A stretch of 64,000 bases of DNA from Speluncibacter jeojiensis (GTDB taxonomy: Bacteria > Actinomycetota > Actinomycetes > Mycobacteriales > Mycobacteriaceae). Below, in pieces: positions 9,016 through 17,655 of this stretch. Both the position numbers and the translations under genes were made by a program. Each line of letters starts with the position of its first letter. The first letter of the stretch is position 1. The notes under the pieces are model-generated. The model had not been told where the DNA came from, did not search any database, and saw nothing but the letters and a program-made list of their open reading frames with translations. The DNA is taken from the NCBI RefSeq assembly GCF_029589495.1, contig NZ_JAAIVF010000001.1, positions 806,001 to 870,000 on the forward strand, given 5' to 3'.

Positions 9016-9444
9016 TCACGCCAGCTTTGCCACGGCCGTGGCACGGCCGAAGATCTTTCTTCCGCCGGATCGCGCGGTGATCACGATGACGGCGGTCTTG
9101 TCCTGCGGGTCCAACGATTTCACCTTGCCGGAGAAGTCGACCGACCCGCCCGCTTCGTCGTCCGGCACGTAGACCGGGCTGGTGAAGCGGACGTTGTACT
9201 CGAGCACGGAACCCGGGTCGCCGAGCCAGTCGGTGACGAAGCCGGCCCCCAGGCCCATGGTGAGCATGCCGTGCGCGACGACTTCCTGCAAACCGACCTT
9301 CGCGACCACGGAGTCGCTCCAGTGGATCGGGTTCTCGTCGCCCGACACTCCCGCATACTGCACCAGGTCACCGCGCGTGAGCTGCACGGTGCGTTCGGGC
9401 AGTTCCTGACCGACCACGACGTCGTCGAACTTGAGGAGCCCCAT
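9016..9444 (-). CDS. hadB: (3R)-hydroxyacyl-ACP dehydratase subunit HadB
   Basis: Catalytic hot-dog subunit of the FAS-II dehydratase that removes water during mycolic acid chain elongation, working as a heterodimer with HadA. It has 142 residues and carries the MaoC/R-hydratase motif YAGVSGDENPIHWSD with the catalytic Asp and His, then VAHGMLTMGLG. ATG at 9444 overlaps the hadA stop (ATGA). The frame extends upstream through hadA but lacks family similarity there. No hadC follows before tRNA-Trp. Confidence 0.95.
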   Translation of the reverse strand: MGLLKFDDVVVGQELPERTVQLTRGDLVQYAGVSGDENPIHWSDSVVAKVGLQEVVAHGMLTMGLGAGFVTDWLGDPGSVLEYNVRFTSPVYVPDDEAGGSVDFSGKVKSLDPQDKTAVIVITARSGGRKIFGRATAVAKLA

Positions 9445-9908
9445 CAGCCGATCCCCTCCACATCGATGTCGGCCCGGTAGATGAGGGTCGTGTAGGTGGT
9501 GAGCACGAGTTCTTCGTCCTGGTCGCGGACGATGTTCTTGGTGACGATGATGTCCGCACCGGCCATCTGCCGAACCGAGTCGATGTACACGTCGCACACG
9601 AGCCGGTCGCCGACCTCGACCGGCCGGTGGAACACGAGGCGCTGATCGGTCTGCATCACGTGACGCAGGTCCAGACCGGCCGCCTTGTCCTCGAACAGCC
9701 GGCGCTGCGCGAGCATCCCGACGATGGAGATGAACGTCAGCGGCGCGATCAGGCCGTCGTAGCCGAGGTCTTTGGCGGCCACCTCGTCGTGGTGGGCCGG
9801 GTGCGTGTCCTTGACGGCCCGCGCGTACTCGCGGACCTTCTCGCGACCGACCTCGTAGTAGTCGTCCACCCGATAGTGGGTGCCGACCATGCTTTGATCG
9901 AATACCAC
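9444..9908 (-). CDS. hadA: (3R)-hydroxyacyl-ACP dehydratase subunit HadA
   Basis: Non-catalytic, substrate-stabilising hot-dog partner of HadB in FAS-II; 154 residues. The N-terminal FAS1-like dehydratase domain shows VGTHYRVDDYYEVGREKV and HPAHHDEVAAKDLGYDGLIAPLTF. The start is GTG at 9908. A -10-like TAGGTT sits six bases upstream with no Shine-Dalgarno, so the messenger is probably leaderless. It is separated from rpmG by a terminator and co-transcribed with hadB. Confidence 0.95.
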   Translation of the reverse strand: MVFDQSMVGTHYRVDDYYEVGREKVREYARAVKDTHPAHHDEVAAKDLGYDGLIAPLTFISIVGMLAQRRLFEDKAAGLDLRHVMQTDQRLVFHRPVEVGDRLVCDVYIDSVRQMAGADIIVTKNIVRDQDEELVLTTYTTLIYRADIDVEGIG

Positions 9909-9914
9909 GCCCAG

Positions 9915-9920
9915 AACCTA
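9915..9920 (-). promoter_or_regulatory. -10 box of a probable leaderless hadAB transcript
   Basis: TAGGTT followed by CTGGGC and then the GTG start of hadA; no ribosome binding site is present. Confidence 0.45.
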
Positions 9921-9935
9921 CCCGTCACGTGAGAA

Positions 9936-9965
9936 AACGCGGTAGCGAGGATTCGCTACCGCGTT
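9936..9965 (-). terminator. Intrinsic terminator of rpmG
   Basis: A 13-bp perfect stem (9936-9948 with 9953-9965), GGAT loop, followed on the minus strand by TTTTCTC. It lies 10 bases after the rpmG stop and upstream of the hadA promoter. Confidence 0.9.
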
Positions 9966-9975
9966 GGAGGACGTA

Positions 9976-10140
9976 TCAGCGAGACTCGCGGTGCGCCCGG
10001 TGGGTTCCGCAGTTCGGGCAGAACTTCTTCAGCTCGAGGCGGTCGGGGTCGTTACGGCGGTTCTTGCGAGTGATGTAGTTGCGGTGCTTGCATACCTCGC
10101 AGGCCAGCGTGATCTTCGGGCGAACGTCGGTGGCGGCCAC
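9976..10140 (-). CDS. rpmG: 50S ribosomal protein L33, zinc-ribbon type
   Basis: A 54-residue L33 with two CxxC pairs (CEVC and CPNC), the zinc-binding form. The sequence begins [20 protein letters not shown]. The start is GTG at 10140 with GAAGGAAGG seven bases upstream. Order rpmG-hadA-hadB is as in M. tuberculosis. Many Actinobacteria also have a zinc-free paralogue elsewhere; this copy keeps all four cysteines. Confidence 0.96.
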   Translation of the reverse strand: MAATDVRPKITLACEVCKHRNYITRKNRRNDPDRLELKKFCPNCGTHRAHRESR

Positions 10141-10240
10141 GGGATGCCTTCCTTCGGGTCGAGCTGATTGCGGTCGAAGCGTGCGACCTTCTCACCCTCG
10201 GTGATCCGGCCGGACGTCTCGTTCGGTCATTTGTGTTGTG

Positions 10241-10313
10241 TAGCGATGGCCGGACTTGAACCGGCGACACAACGATTATGAGTCGTTTGCTCTACCAACT
10301 GAGCTACACCGCC
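10241..10313 (-). tRNA. tRNA-Met (CAT)
   Basis: A 73-base cloverleaf, acceptor GGCGGTG/CATCGCT with two G-U pairs, anticodon loop CTCATAA giving CAU, T-loop GGTTCAAGTCC, discriminator A. The first base pair is G-U rather than a mismatch, which favours elongator over initiator tRNA. Confidence 0.95.
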
Positions 10314-10351
10314 TTGTCGGCCGACGGCCGCTGGGACCGTCGAATCCAGCG

Positions 10352-10424
10352 AGCCCCCTAACGGAATCGAACCGTTGACCTTTTCCTTACCATGGAAACG
10401 CTCTACCGACTGAGCTAAGGGGGC
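10352..10424 (-). tRNA. tRNA-Thr (GGT)
   Basis: A 73-base cloverleaf with acceptor GCCCCCT/AGGGGGC, D-arm AGCTCAGTCGGTAGAGC, anticodon loop ATGGTAA giving GGU, and T-loop GGTTCGATTCC. It lies 38 bases upstream of tRNA-Met and is probably co-transcribed with it. The stretch 10425-10600 upstream has no gene. Confidence 0.96.
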
Positions 10425-10600
10425 ATGCTCGCTGCGCACCTTTGTTCTCCCGATACTCGAACCGGGAGTCCGTTCGTTGCGCTCAAGCCCCCAGAAGGTT
10501 ACACACTTCCGGGCGCACACGCCAAACCGACTGGTCAGACATGGAAAACAACCAATTCACGACAGCTTCGGCAAGGGCCGGCACGTGGCCCCGGAACCGG

Positions 10601-11434
10601 TCACCCGGCCACAGACAGGTCCGGCAGCAAGCGGCCCAGCACCGTGGACATGACCGCCCCGAAACGGTCGGGATTGCCGATCAGCCAGCCGTGGCACCCC
10701 GGCACGTGGTGAACGTGCGGGTTACCCAGTGCCGCCCGCAGCTGCTCGAAGCTGGCACGCGGGATGAAGGTGTCACCCTTGCTCCACACGACCCCCACCG
10801 GCAGTCCCCGGCGCGCCAAGACGTCGAGTTCGTAGCGGAGGTCTGCCGTGCGCGCCAGCCGCGAGATCTGCCAGACCTCCACGGGGTTCCGCAGCGCGTT
10901 GGCCATCGTGTCGGTGGCGATGGCGGCGAGAGCCGACAGCGGCGGACGGGTGGCGACCGCATCCGAGAGCGCCGCCGCACCCCATCCCCACAGCGGCCGC
11001 TCGCGCAGCGGCCGGTGGTCGCCGCTCCGAGAGGACCAGACACCGCCGCCGACCGAGTTCACCAGCACCAGCCGGCGGATCCGCTCGGAGCGTTCGAACG
11101 CGGCACGGATCGCGACACCGCCGCCGAAGGAGTGCCCGACCAACGTGAGCGGCTCGTCGATGCCCTGGTCGTCGAGGAACCGGTGCACCCAACGTGCGTA
11201 GCCGGCGATGTTGCGCTGCGCGTTCGGCAACGCGTCGGTGCCGCCGAAGCCGGGCAGCGCCGGCGCGTAAACCCGCAGCCCCTGCGCGGCCAGGCGCCGC
11301 AGCGCGCCCCGATAGGTGTGGTGGGTGAGACCGAACCCGTGCAGGAACAGCGCGGGCGGACCGGACCCGACGACACCGAACGACACGGAGTGACCGTTGT
11401 CAGCCCGGTCGTACCAGCGCTCCCCGAGACTCAT
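10601..11434 (-). CDS. Alpha/beta-fold hydrolase, active
   Basis: A 277-residue alpha/beta hydrolase with an oxyanion HGFG motif (residues 32-35), nucleophile elbow GHSFGG (Ser102), the acid in WSKGDTFIP and the base in PGCHGW, so the triad is complete. No signal peptide; cytoplasmic. Start ATG at 11434 overlaps the stop of the upstream hydrolase gene (ATGA), so the two are coupled. The substrate cannot be told; esters, epoxides and C-C bonds are all possible in this family. Confidence 0.9.
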   Translation of the reverse strand: MSLGERWYDRADNGHSVSFGVVGSGPPALFLHGFGLTHHTYRGALRRLAAQGLRVYAPALPGFGGTDALPNAQRNIAGYARWVHRFLDDQGIDEPLTLVGHSFGGGVAIRAAFERSERIRRLVLVNSVGGGVWSSRSGDHRPLRERPLWGWGAAALSDAVATRPPLSALAAIATDTMANALRNPVEVWQISRLARTADLRYELDVLARRGLPVGVVWSKGDTFIPRASFEQLRAALGNPHVHHVPGCHGWLIGNPDRFGAVMSTVLGRLLPDLSVAG

Positions 11435-12021
11435 CCGGACACCCCGGCCGGTTCGGCCAGCACGGTCCGCAGGGCGAAGCCGAACGAGGCCGGCCGCTCG
11501 ATCGGCCAGTCGTGCGATCCCGGGACCGTGAACGTCGCGGCACCGCCCAGCGCGCCACGCACCGTCCGGTACCCGGCGCCCGGATCGAACTCGCCGTCAC
11601 GACCCCACAGCACCGCCACGGGAAGGCTCCGCGCAACCGATTCCGCGAGCCCTGCGGCCGCGTCGGCCTCGGACACCACGGCGTCGATCAGCAGCAGCTT
11701 CGTGACCTGCCCCGGCCGCCGACTCGCCACCGCGGCCGCGACCGCGCCGCCGCGACCGTGCCCGGCCAACACGACCGACTCGGCGAGGTCGTCGAGGAAC
11801 CGCTCGAGGTCGGCGATCGCCTCGTCGAGGTCCTCGGACAGGCGGTCGGGGGTGAACACACGCTGCCCGTGATCCGACAGCCTGGCGACCGCGCGGTCGT
11901 AGTCGCCGCGGGTGCGGTACAGATCCGGCAGCAGCACCATCGCCGGTCGGTCGCTCGCAGGTCCGGCACCCTCCCAGCGCAGCGCGGCGGAGGGGGCGAG
12001 GCGGAGTTGGAGTTCGGGCAT
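11431..12021 (-). CDS. Alpha/beta-hydrolase-like protein lacking the catalytic serine
   Basis: A 196-residue relative of the downstream hydrolase. The fold is recognisable (LLPDLYRTRGDYDRAV; VVLAGHGRGGAVAAA; VAVLWGRDGEFDP; VPGSHDWPIE) but the nucleophile elbow is GHGRGG, with Gly89 where serine belongs, while acid and base positions remain. Either a non-enzymatic partner of the downstream gene or a changed chemistry. ATG at 12021 with AGAGGT upstream is preferred over the in-frame ATG at 12081, which has no ribosome binding site. Confidence 0.8.
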   Translation of the reverse strand: MPELQLRLAPSAALRWEGAGPASDRPAMVLLPDLYRTRGDYDRAVARLSDHGQRVFTPDRLSEDLDEAIADLERFLDDLAESVVLAGHGRGGAVAAAVASRRPGQVTKLLLIDAVVSEADAAAGLAESVARSLPVAVLWGRDGEFDPGAGYRTVRGALGGAATFTVPGSHDWPIERPASFGFALRTVLAEPAGVSG

Positions 12022-12223
12022 GAAGTGACCTCTGCGTTCTGCGGGGCCGCCATCGGGCGGCGCGGTCTTCGACGAGTTCATCGTCGTCGCGTGAACTCCG
12101 CCACACCACGGCAGAACTACGTGGTCACCTACCCGTATATACCCGCGGACCCCGGGCCGGCGGCGCCGCCATCGCCTCCGGACGGCGGCATCGGGAAGAC
12201 CGCGCCGGACCCGGGAAATGCAA

Positions 12224-12255
12224 GTCGGCCCCGGTCCGTGTGGACCGGGGCCGAC
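12224..12255 (-). terminator. Intrinsic terminator after tRNA-Tyr
   Basis: A 14-bp perfect stem (12224-12237 with 12242-12255) with a GTGT loop, six bases past the tRNA-Tyr 3' end; TTGCATTTCCC follows on the minus strand. The rest of 12022-12260 has no gene. Confidence 0.8.
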
Positions 12256-12260
12256 CTCGG

Positions 12261-12343
12261 TGGCAGGTGTAGGATTCGAACCTACGTAGGCATAAGCCGA
12301 CGGATTTACAGTCCGCTCCCATTGGCCGCTCGGGCAACCTGCC
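12261..12343 (-). tRNA. tRNA-Tyr (GTA)
   Basis: An 83-base class II tRNA with a long variable arm: acceptor GGCAGGT/ACCTGCC, anticodon loop CTGTAAA giving GUA, T-loop GGTTCGAATCC, discriminator A. Confidence 0.96.
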
Positions 12344-12510
12344 TGGTGCTACGACGCTGAACAACTTCGTGCGTCGATGCGACAAGCAGAATACAACGAG
12401 AGTCCCCCCGAAGTGCAAACCGGGTGGAAAACGGGGTTGCCGACCCGCGGGGTCCTCGACCCGATAGCGTCGTCCCGGTCAGAACCCGATGTCGATCTCT
12501 GGAGTGTGCA

Positions 12511-13002
12511 GTGGCTGATTCGTCCTTCGACGTGGTGAGCAAGGTTGACCGGCAGGAGGTGGACAACGCCCTGAACCAGGCCGCCAAGGAACTCGCCACC
12601 CGCTTCGACTTCCGCGGCACCGGTGCCGGCATCGAGTGGTCGGGCGAGGAGGCCATCACGCTGACCGCCGAGACCGAGGAGCGCGTCAACGCCGCGCTCG
12701 AGGTCTTCAAGGAGAAGCTGATCCGCCGGGACATCTCCCTCAAGGCGTTCGACGCCGGCGAGCCCGCCGCGTCGGGGAAGATCTACAAGATCACCGGATC
12801 GCTGGTCCAGGGCATCTCGAGCGAGAACGCCAAGAAGATCTCCAAGAAGATCCGCGACGAGGGGCCCAAGGGCGTCAAGGCGCAGATCCAGGGCGAGGAG
12901 CTGCGGGTGTCGAGCAAGAAGCGCGACGATCTGCAGTCCGTCATCGCTCTGCTCAAGGGCGAGGACTTCGGGATCGCGCTGCAGTTCGTCAACTACCGCT
13001 AG
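12511..13002 (+). CDS. YajQ family nucleotide-binding protein
   Basis: A 163-residue cytoplasmic protein of the YajQ/UPF0234 family; in some bacteria members bind cyclic-di-GMP or RNA, but the role here is unknown. The N terminus [20 protein letters not shown] and C terminus [11 protein letters not shown] are family signatures. GTG at 12511 with GGAG upstream is the start; the frame is open from 12424 but that part is not conserved. It converges with htpX, six bases away. Confidence 0.93.
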   Translation: MADSSFDVVSKVDRQEVDNALNQAAKELATRFDFRGTGAGIEWSGEEAITLTAETEERVNAALEVFKEKLIRRDISLKAFDAGEPAASGKIYKITGSLVQGISSENAKKISKKIRDEGPKGVKAQIQGEELRVSSKKRDDLQSVIALLKGEDFGIALQFVNYR

Positions 13003-13008
13003 CAGGGC

Positions 13009-13881
13009 TCACGGCAGCTGCCGGCCCGCCATCCGCTCGAGCCGCTCGATCCGCTGCGGCATCGGCGGGTGGGTGGCGAAGAGGTTGCCGATCCGCTCAC
13101 CCGCGCGGAACGGGTTGGCGATCATCATGTGCGACTGCGCCGCGATCTTCGGGTCGGGCGGCAGCGGCGCCGCCTGCACGCCCATCTCGAGCTTGCGCAG
13201 TGCCGAGGCCAGCGCCAGCGGGTCCCCGCACAGCTCGGCACCGGACTGGTCGGCCTGGTACTCACGCGACCGTGAGACGGCCATCTTGACGATGCCGGCC
13301 GCCAGCGGACCGAACATCGACACCAGCATCAGCGCGAACGGGTTGGCCCGGTCGTCGCCGCGTCCTCCGCCGAACATGCCCGCGATCCAGGCCATGTTCG
13401 CCAGACCGGAGACGACCGCGGCCAGCGCGCCGGCGACGGAGGAGATCAGGATGTCGCGGTTGTAGACGTGCGAAAGCTCGTGGCCTAACACGCCCCGCAG
13501 CTCACGTTCGTCGAGGATCTGCAGGATCCCCTGGGTGCAGCACACCGCCGCGTTCTGCGGGTTGCGTCCGGTGGCGAAGGCGTTGGGGGCGTTGGTGGGG
13601 CTGATGTACAGCCGCGGCATCGGCTTGTGCGCCGCGGTGGCCAGTTCGCGGACGATCCGGTACATCACCGGCTGCTCGACCTCGGTGACCGGGATGGCGT
13701 GCATCGCCTTGAGGGCCAGCTTGTCGCTGTTGAAGTACACGTACGCGTTCATGCCGACGGCCAGCACGATCGCGATGATCAGGATGGCGGGGCTGCGGAA
13801 CAGCGCGCCGATGAACACGATCAACGCCGACATGCCGATCATCAGACCCGCGGTCTTGAGGCCGTTTCCGTGCGAGTGCAT
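13009..13881 (-). CDS. htpX: Membrane zinc metalloprotease HtpX
   Basis: M48-family membrane protease for quality control of membrane proteins, 290 residues. The zinc motif HELSH (His134, Glu135, His138) and a later REYQAD supply the ligands. Two N-terminal membrane helices (about 10-50) and two central ones (about 145-190) are visible. It is near grcC and menJ as in M. tuberculosis (Rv0561c-Rv0563). Confidence 0.95.
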   Translation of the reverse strand: MHSHGNGLKTAGLMIGMSALIVFIGALFRSPAILIIAIVLAVGMNAYVYFNSDKLALKAMHAIPVTEVEQPVMYRIVRELATAAHKPMPRLYISPTNAPNAFATGRNPQNAAVCCTQGILQILDERELRGVLGHELSHVYNRDILISSVAGALAAVVSGLANMAWIAGMFGGGRGDDRANPFALMLVSMFGPLAAGIVKMAVSRSREYQADQSGAELCGDPLALASALRKLEMGVQAAPLPPDPKIAAQSHMMIANPFRAGERIGNLFATHPPMPQRIERLERMAGRQLP

Positions 13882-14016
13882 GCCGTTCCTTCCCCGGGTG
13901 TCCGGCGGCGAGGTCGCCGGTCAACTGCAGTCGAGCGAGCCTCCCGCCCACGCGGGAAGCCCATCATCTCAACGAACCGGGGCGGGAAGGCGTTCCCCGG
14001 ACACCGTGTCGCGGGC

Positions 14017-15123
14017 TCAGCCCACCCGCTCGACCGTGTAGTCGACCAGGCGCAGCAGCGACTCGGTGACCGGTCCCGCCGGCAGCGTGGCGAGTTCGGC
14101 CCGCGCCCGGTCTGCGTACTCGCCGAGCTTGCGCTTCGCCTTGTCCATGCCGGGCGACCGCTCCAGCAGTTCGAGCGCCTCGGCGACCACGCCGTCGTCG
14201 GTGACCGGGCCGTCGAGCAACTTGCGCAGGCGGTCGGCATCGGCGCCTTCCTCGCGCAGCGCGTACAGCACCGGCAGGGTGTGGACTCCCTCACGCAGGT
14301 CGGTGCCGGGCGTCTTGCCGGACTGGTCGGGCACCGATGAGATGTCGATGATGTCGTCGGAGATCTGGAAGGCGGTCCCGACTGCGTCGCCGAGTCGCCA
14401 CAGGCACTCGGTCTGGGCCTCGTCGGCACCCGAGAACGTGCCACCGAAGCGGCCGGAAGCGGCGATCAGCGAGCCGGTCTTCTCCCGCACCACCTTCAGG
14501 TAGTGCTCGACGGGGTCGCTGCCCTCCTTCGCGCCGACCGTCTCGCGCATCTGGCCGGTGACCAGCTCGGCGAACGTCATCGCGATCATCTCGACGGCGT
14601 CGGGCCCGAGCGTGGAGACCAGCCGCGACGCGTGGGCGAAGAGGAAGTCGCCCGCCAGGATCGCGACGCTGTTGCCCCACCGCGAGTTGGCGCTGACGGC
14701 GCCGCGGCGCATCGAGGCCTCGTCCATCACGTCGTCGTGATACAGCGTCGCCAAGTGGACCAACTCGACGACGGCGGCCGCGGTGATGATCTCCGGATCC
14801 TCCGGGCGCGGCCCGTACTGGCTGGTCAAGACCGTGAACAGCGGGCGGAAACGCTTGCCGCCGGCCTTCGCCAGGTGCAGCGCCGCCTCGGTGAGGAAGT
14901 CCTCGCCGGTGGACAGCTCGCTGGTCAGCAGGTCCTCGACCTCGCCGAGACGCCCGCGCACGACGGCGGCGAGTCCGGGATCACCCAGATCGACCCCCGC
15001 AACGACCGTGTTGGTCGAACCCTCAGTGCTCACGATCTCAGTACCCGTCCTGTCCTCGAGTGCCTTGGGCGCTGTCCGGGGTCCCGGCGTCGGTGCCCGA
15101 CTCGCCGACGCCGAATTCCCCAT
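14017..15123 (-). CDS. grcC: Long-chain polyprenyl diphosphate synthase (GrcC type)
   Basis: All-trans polyprenyl diphosphate synthase, likely maker of the menaquinone side chain given the men genes around it. It has 368 residues with the first Asp-rich motif DDVMD, the second DDIID, GKRFRP and AFQISDDIIDI. ATG at 15123 has AGGGAG upstream; an earlier in-frame start at 15165 is less supported. The first about 45 residues are a non-conserved Ser/Thr/Pro-rich tail. Divergent from menJ across 108 bases, which would allow shared control. Confidence 0.93.
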   Translation of the reverse strand: MGNSASASRAPTPGPRTAPKALEDRTGTEIVSTEGSTNTVVAGVDLGDPGLAAVVRGRLGEVEDLLTSELSTGEDFLTEAALHLAKAGGKRFRPLFTVLTSQYGPRPEDPEIITAAAVVELVHLATLYHDDVMDEASMRRGAVSANSRWGNSVAILAGDFLFAHASRLVSTLGPDAVEMIAMTFAELVTGQMRETVGAKEGSDPVEHYLKVVREKTGSLIAASGRFGGTFSGADEAQTECLWRLGDAVGTAFQISDDIIDISSVPDQSGKTPGTDLREGVHTLPVLYALREEGADADRLRKLLDGPVTDDGVVAEALELLERSPGMDKAKRKLGEYADRARAELATLPAGPVTESLLRLVDYTVERVG

Positions 15124-15231
15124 AGAACTCCCTACGGTAGTGAACCTGCCGAGCACCACGTGCACGGGGCCGGATTACCGACAGGGGGCCGCCGCGGACG
15201 GTCCCGCCGCGACGGCTGACAGGATGGATAC

Positions 15232-16500
15232 GTGGTCACCGAATCGTCCGACAACCTCCCCGACCCGGCCGTCCTGCCCGGCCGCACCGAGGTGCTCGTG
15301 GTCGGCGCCGGACCGGCCGGCTCCGCGGCCGCGGCCTGGGCCGCGCGGTCGGGACGCGATGTCGTCCTCGTCGATTCTGCAGAGTTCCCGCGGGACAAGA
15401 CCTGCGGCGACGGGCTGACCCCGCGGGCCATGGGCGAACTCGACCGGCTGGGTCTGGGCGAATGGGCGCGCTCGCACACCGTCAACCGGGGCCTGCGGCT
15501 GACCGGGTTCGGCCAGGAACTGCAACTCCCCTGGCCCGGCGGCACGCTGCCACCGGTCGGCAGTGCCGTACCACGCAGCACCCTCGACGACCGGATCCGT
15601 CGCACCGCAGTCGCCGACGGCGCGGCAATGGTGCAGGGCGCCAAGGCGATCGGGGTGGGACGCGACGGCGACCGGGTCCGGTCGGTGCGGCTTCGCACGA
15701 GGTCCGGCGAGCACACGATCGGCTGCGAGCGACTGATCGTCGCCGACGGGGTGCGGTCGCCCTTGGGCAAGATCCTCGGCCGGCAATGGCATCGCGACAC
15801 CGCCTACGGGGTCGCCGCGCGCGCCTACATCGACTCCACCCGGCACGACGACGAGTGGATCTCCTCGCACCTCGAGGTCCGCACCCCGGAGGGGGCGCTG
15901 CTGCCCGGCTACGGCTGGGTGTTCCCGCTCGGCGACGGCCGGGTCAACATCGGCGTCGGCTCGCTCGCGACCGCCAAGCGCCCGGCACCCGGCGCGCTGC
16001 GGCCCGTGCTCGACCACTACGCGACCGCCCGGCGCGGCGACTGGGCGCTGTCGGGCGAACTGACCTCGGTGGCGTCCGCGCTGCTGCCGATGGGCGGCGC
16101 GGTCTCGACGGTCGCGGGCAGGAACTGGGCGCTGATCGGCGACGCCGCCGCCTGCGTGAACCCGCTCAACGGGGAGGGCATCGACTACGGCCTCGAGGGC
16201 GGCCGACTGGTCGTCGACCTGCTCGGCGAATCCGACCTGACCGATGCGTGGCCCGCGTTGCTGCGGAGGCATTATGGCCGCGCCTTCTCCATCGCGCGCC
16301 GGCTCGCCGGACTGTTGACACTGCCGCGGTTCCTGCCGGTCACCGGCCCGGTCGGCATGCGGTCGCGCGCGTTGATGAGCGTGACCGTGCGGGTGATGGG
16401 CAACCTGGTCACCGACGAGGACGCGGACCTGGTGGCGCGGTCGTGGCGGACCGCCGGGCGGGCGTCGCTGCGGGTGGACGCGCGGCCGCCGTTCAGCTGA
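15232..16500 (+). CDS. menJ: Menaquinone reductase MenJ (geranylgeranyl reductase family)
   Basis: FAD-dependent oxidoreductase that saturates one double bond of the menaquinone isoprenyl tail, giving MK(II-H2). It has 422 residues with the dinucleotide fold VVGAGPAGSAAA, the DKTCGDGLTPRA motif and a second FAD motif GDAAACVNPLNGEGI. It is the counterpart of Rv0561c. The start is GTG at 15232 with AGGA upstream. It is the last gene in conserved order before the accessory island begins ten bases later. Confidence 0.93.
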   Translation: MVTESSDNLPDPAVLPGRTEVLVVGAGPAGSAAAAWAARSGRDVVLVDSAEFPRDKTCGDGLTPRAMGELDRLGLGEWARSHTVNRGLRLTGFGQELQLPWPGGTLPPVGSAVPRSTLDDRIRRTAVADGAAMVQGAKAIGVGRDGDRVRSVRLRTRSGEHTIGCERLIVADGVRSPLGKILGRQWHRDTAYGVAARAYIDSTRHDDEWISSHLEVRTPEGALLPGYGWVFPLGDGRVNIGVGSLATAKRPAPGALRPVLDHYATARRGDWALSGELTSVASALLPMGGAVSTVAGRNWALIGDAAACVNPLNGEGIDYGLEGGRLVVDLLGESDLTDAWPALLRRHYGRAFSIARRLAGLLTLPRFLPVTGPVGMRSRALMSVTVRVMGNLVTDEDADLVARSWRTAGRASLRVDARPPFS

Positions 16501-16509
16501 GGGTGTCGG

Positions 16510-17016
16510 TCAGGCGCTGACCTCGACCGACGCGTTGAACGTCCGCAGCACCTGCACCAGTCGCCGAGCCCGCTCCGGTTCGAACAGTTGCGTCGGACCC
16601 TGCGGGGCGCTGTCGGTGAACGGCGCCTCGAACGGCAGCTTCGGATCCATCTCGCCGTGGCGGGTCCGATACCCGACGATGTGGTTGACGAGGTCGATCT
16701 GGCTGGCAGTGGCGGTCCGTTCACCGAGGAATTCCGCGAATGCCTCTTGCACCGCCTGCTGGTCGAGCCCGACGAGCGACCGGATGAAGCGGCCGAGTCC
16801 GTGCGCGTTGGCCACCGCCCGTTCGAGGTTCTCGGGCTCACCGGCCCTGCTGCGGGCGAGCAGTTCCTCGAGGGAGTCGAGATCGGCTGTGGTCAGGGCC
16901 TTTCCGGACCGCACCTTCTGCAGCGCCAGGTTGTCCGGCTGTCGACGCAGGGCTGCTGCATGGATAGGTGACATCTTGACCTGATCGTGCAGCAGTCCCC
17001 GTCCTCGCAGGAGCAT
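16510..17016 (-). pseudogene. Remnant of a type I restriction enzyme R subunit (C-terminal domain only)
   Basis: About 168 codons resemble the C-terminal domain of HsdR/EcoEI-type restriction subunits: an LQKVRSGKALTTADLDSLEE block, GLGRFIRSLVGLD, a QIDLVNHIVGY helix, and the terminal PFTDSAPQGPTQLF. The helicase motor and nuclease that should precede it are missing; upstream lies the membrane gene at 17034. No plausible ribosome binding site was seen. A decayed restriction-modification locus is the simplest reading. Confidence 0.7.
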
Positions 17017-17033
17017 GCTCTCCGGGTCAGACC

Positions 17034-17654
17034 TCAGGGGCGCGGGGGAAGTTTGAGGTTGAGCCTGGTCTTGCGGTCCGGGTCCGCAGTGCCGTTCGCA
17101 ACCGAATGCACGATGCCGTTGTAGACCAGATCCCAGATGCGCTGACTGTCCTGGATGTCGGACAGTTTCGGCGAGATCGACCGTCCGGCGCTGTCCGCGA
17201 GGTCGATGTAGGCGTTCGGACCTGACGCCCGAATGTTGATCTTCGTCAGGGTGTAGACATCCACCCACCCCGCTTTACGCCACTGCAACCATCTCGCTCC
17301 CGCGGCAACCCAGGAATTACGGAAGCAGGAAAAGATAGCCAGACCGGTCAGAAAGAACGTCAGCCACACCGCCCAGTTCGTCGCCCAGCCAAACCCATTC
17401 CTGAGTGTGAAGAACGCGGCCATGAACACGATGGTCAGGCCCCCTGCCACAAGGGATGACCTATTGGATTCCTGGAACCATTCGATCCGGGGGCCTTGAC
17501 CTTCGGGTGGGGGCGGGGCTTTGCGTGGGATCCGGTTGGTGGGGGTCCGGTTCTTGCCCTTGTAGCCGCGGGGTGCCTGCGGGGGCCGCGGCAGACCGGT
17601 TTGTGCGTCGGGACAGGGCGGAAGCTGTTCCGGGATCGGGTAGGGGCTGGTCAT
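17034..17654 (-). CDS. Two-helix membrane protein of the type VII-linked cassette (possible immunity protein)
   Basis: A 206-residue protein of unknown family. The N terminus is Pro-rich and basic (about residues 1-60); two membrane helices follow near residues 72-115 (LVAGGLTIVFMAAFFTL and a second), then a soluble tail rich in charged residues. ATG at 17654 is one base after the stop of the upstream secreted-protein candidate, so they are co-translated. A small membrane protein encoded directly after a putative pore-forming effector suggests immunity or anchoring; this is inference from position only. Confidence 0.7.
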   Translation of the reverse strand: MTSPYPIPEQLPPCPDAQTGLPRPPQAPRGYKGKNRTPTNRIPRKAPPPPEGQGPRIEWFQESNRSSLVAGGLTIVFMAAFFTLRNGFGWATNWAVWLTFFLTGLAIFSCFRNSWVAAGARWLQWRKAGWVDVYTLTKINIRASGPNAYIDLADSAGRSISPKLSDIQDSQRIWDLVYNGIVHSVANGTADPDRKTRLNLKLPPRP

Positions 17655-17655
17655 G

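Noticed and set aside
10447-10468. CTCCCG...CGGGAG hairpin with a TTCGAGT loop resembling a tRNA T-arm
   Set aside because: No acceptor, D or anticodon arms accompany it; probably part of the tRNA-Thr upstream region.
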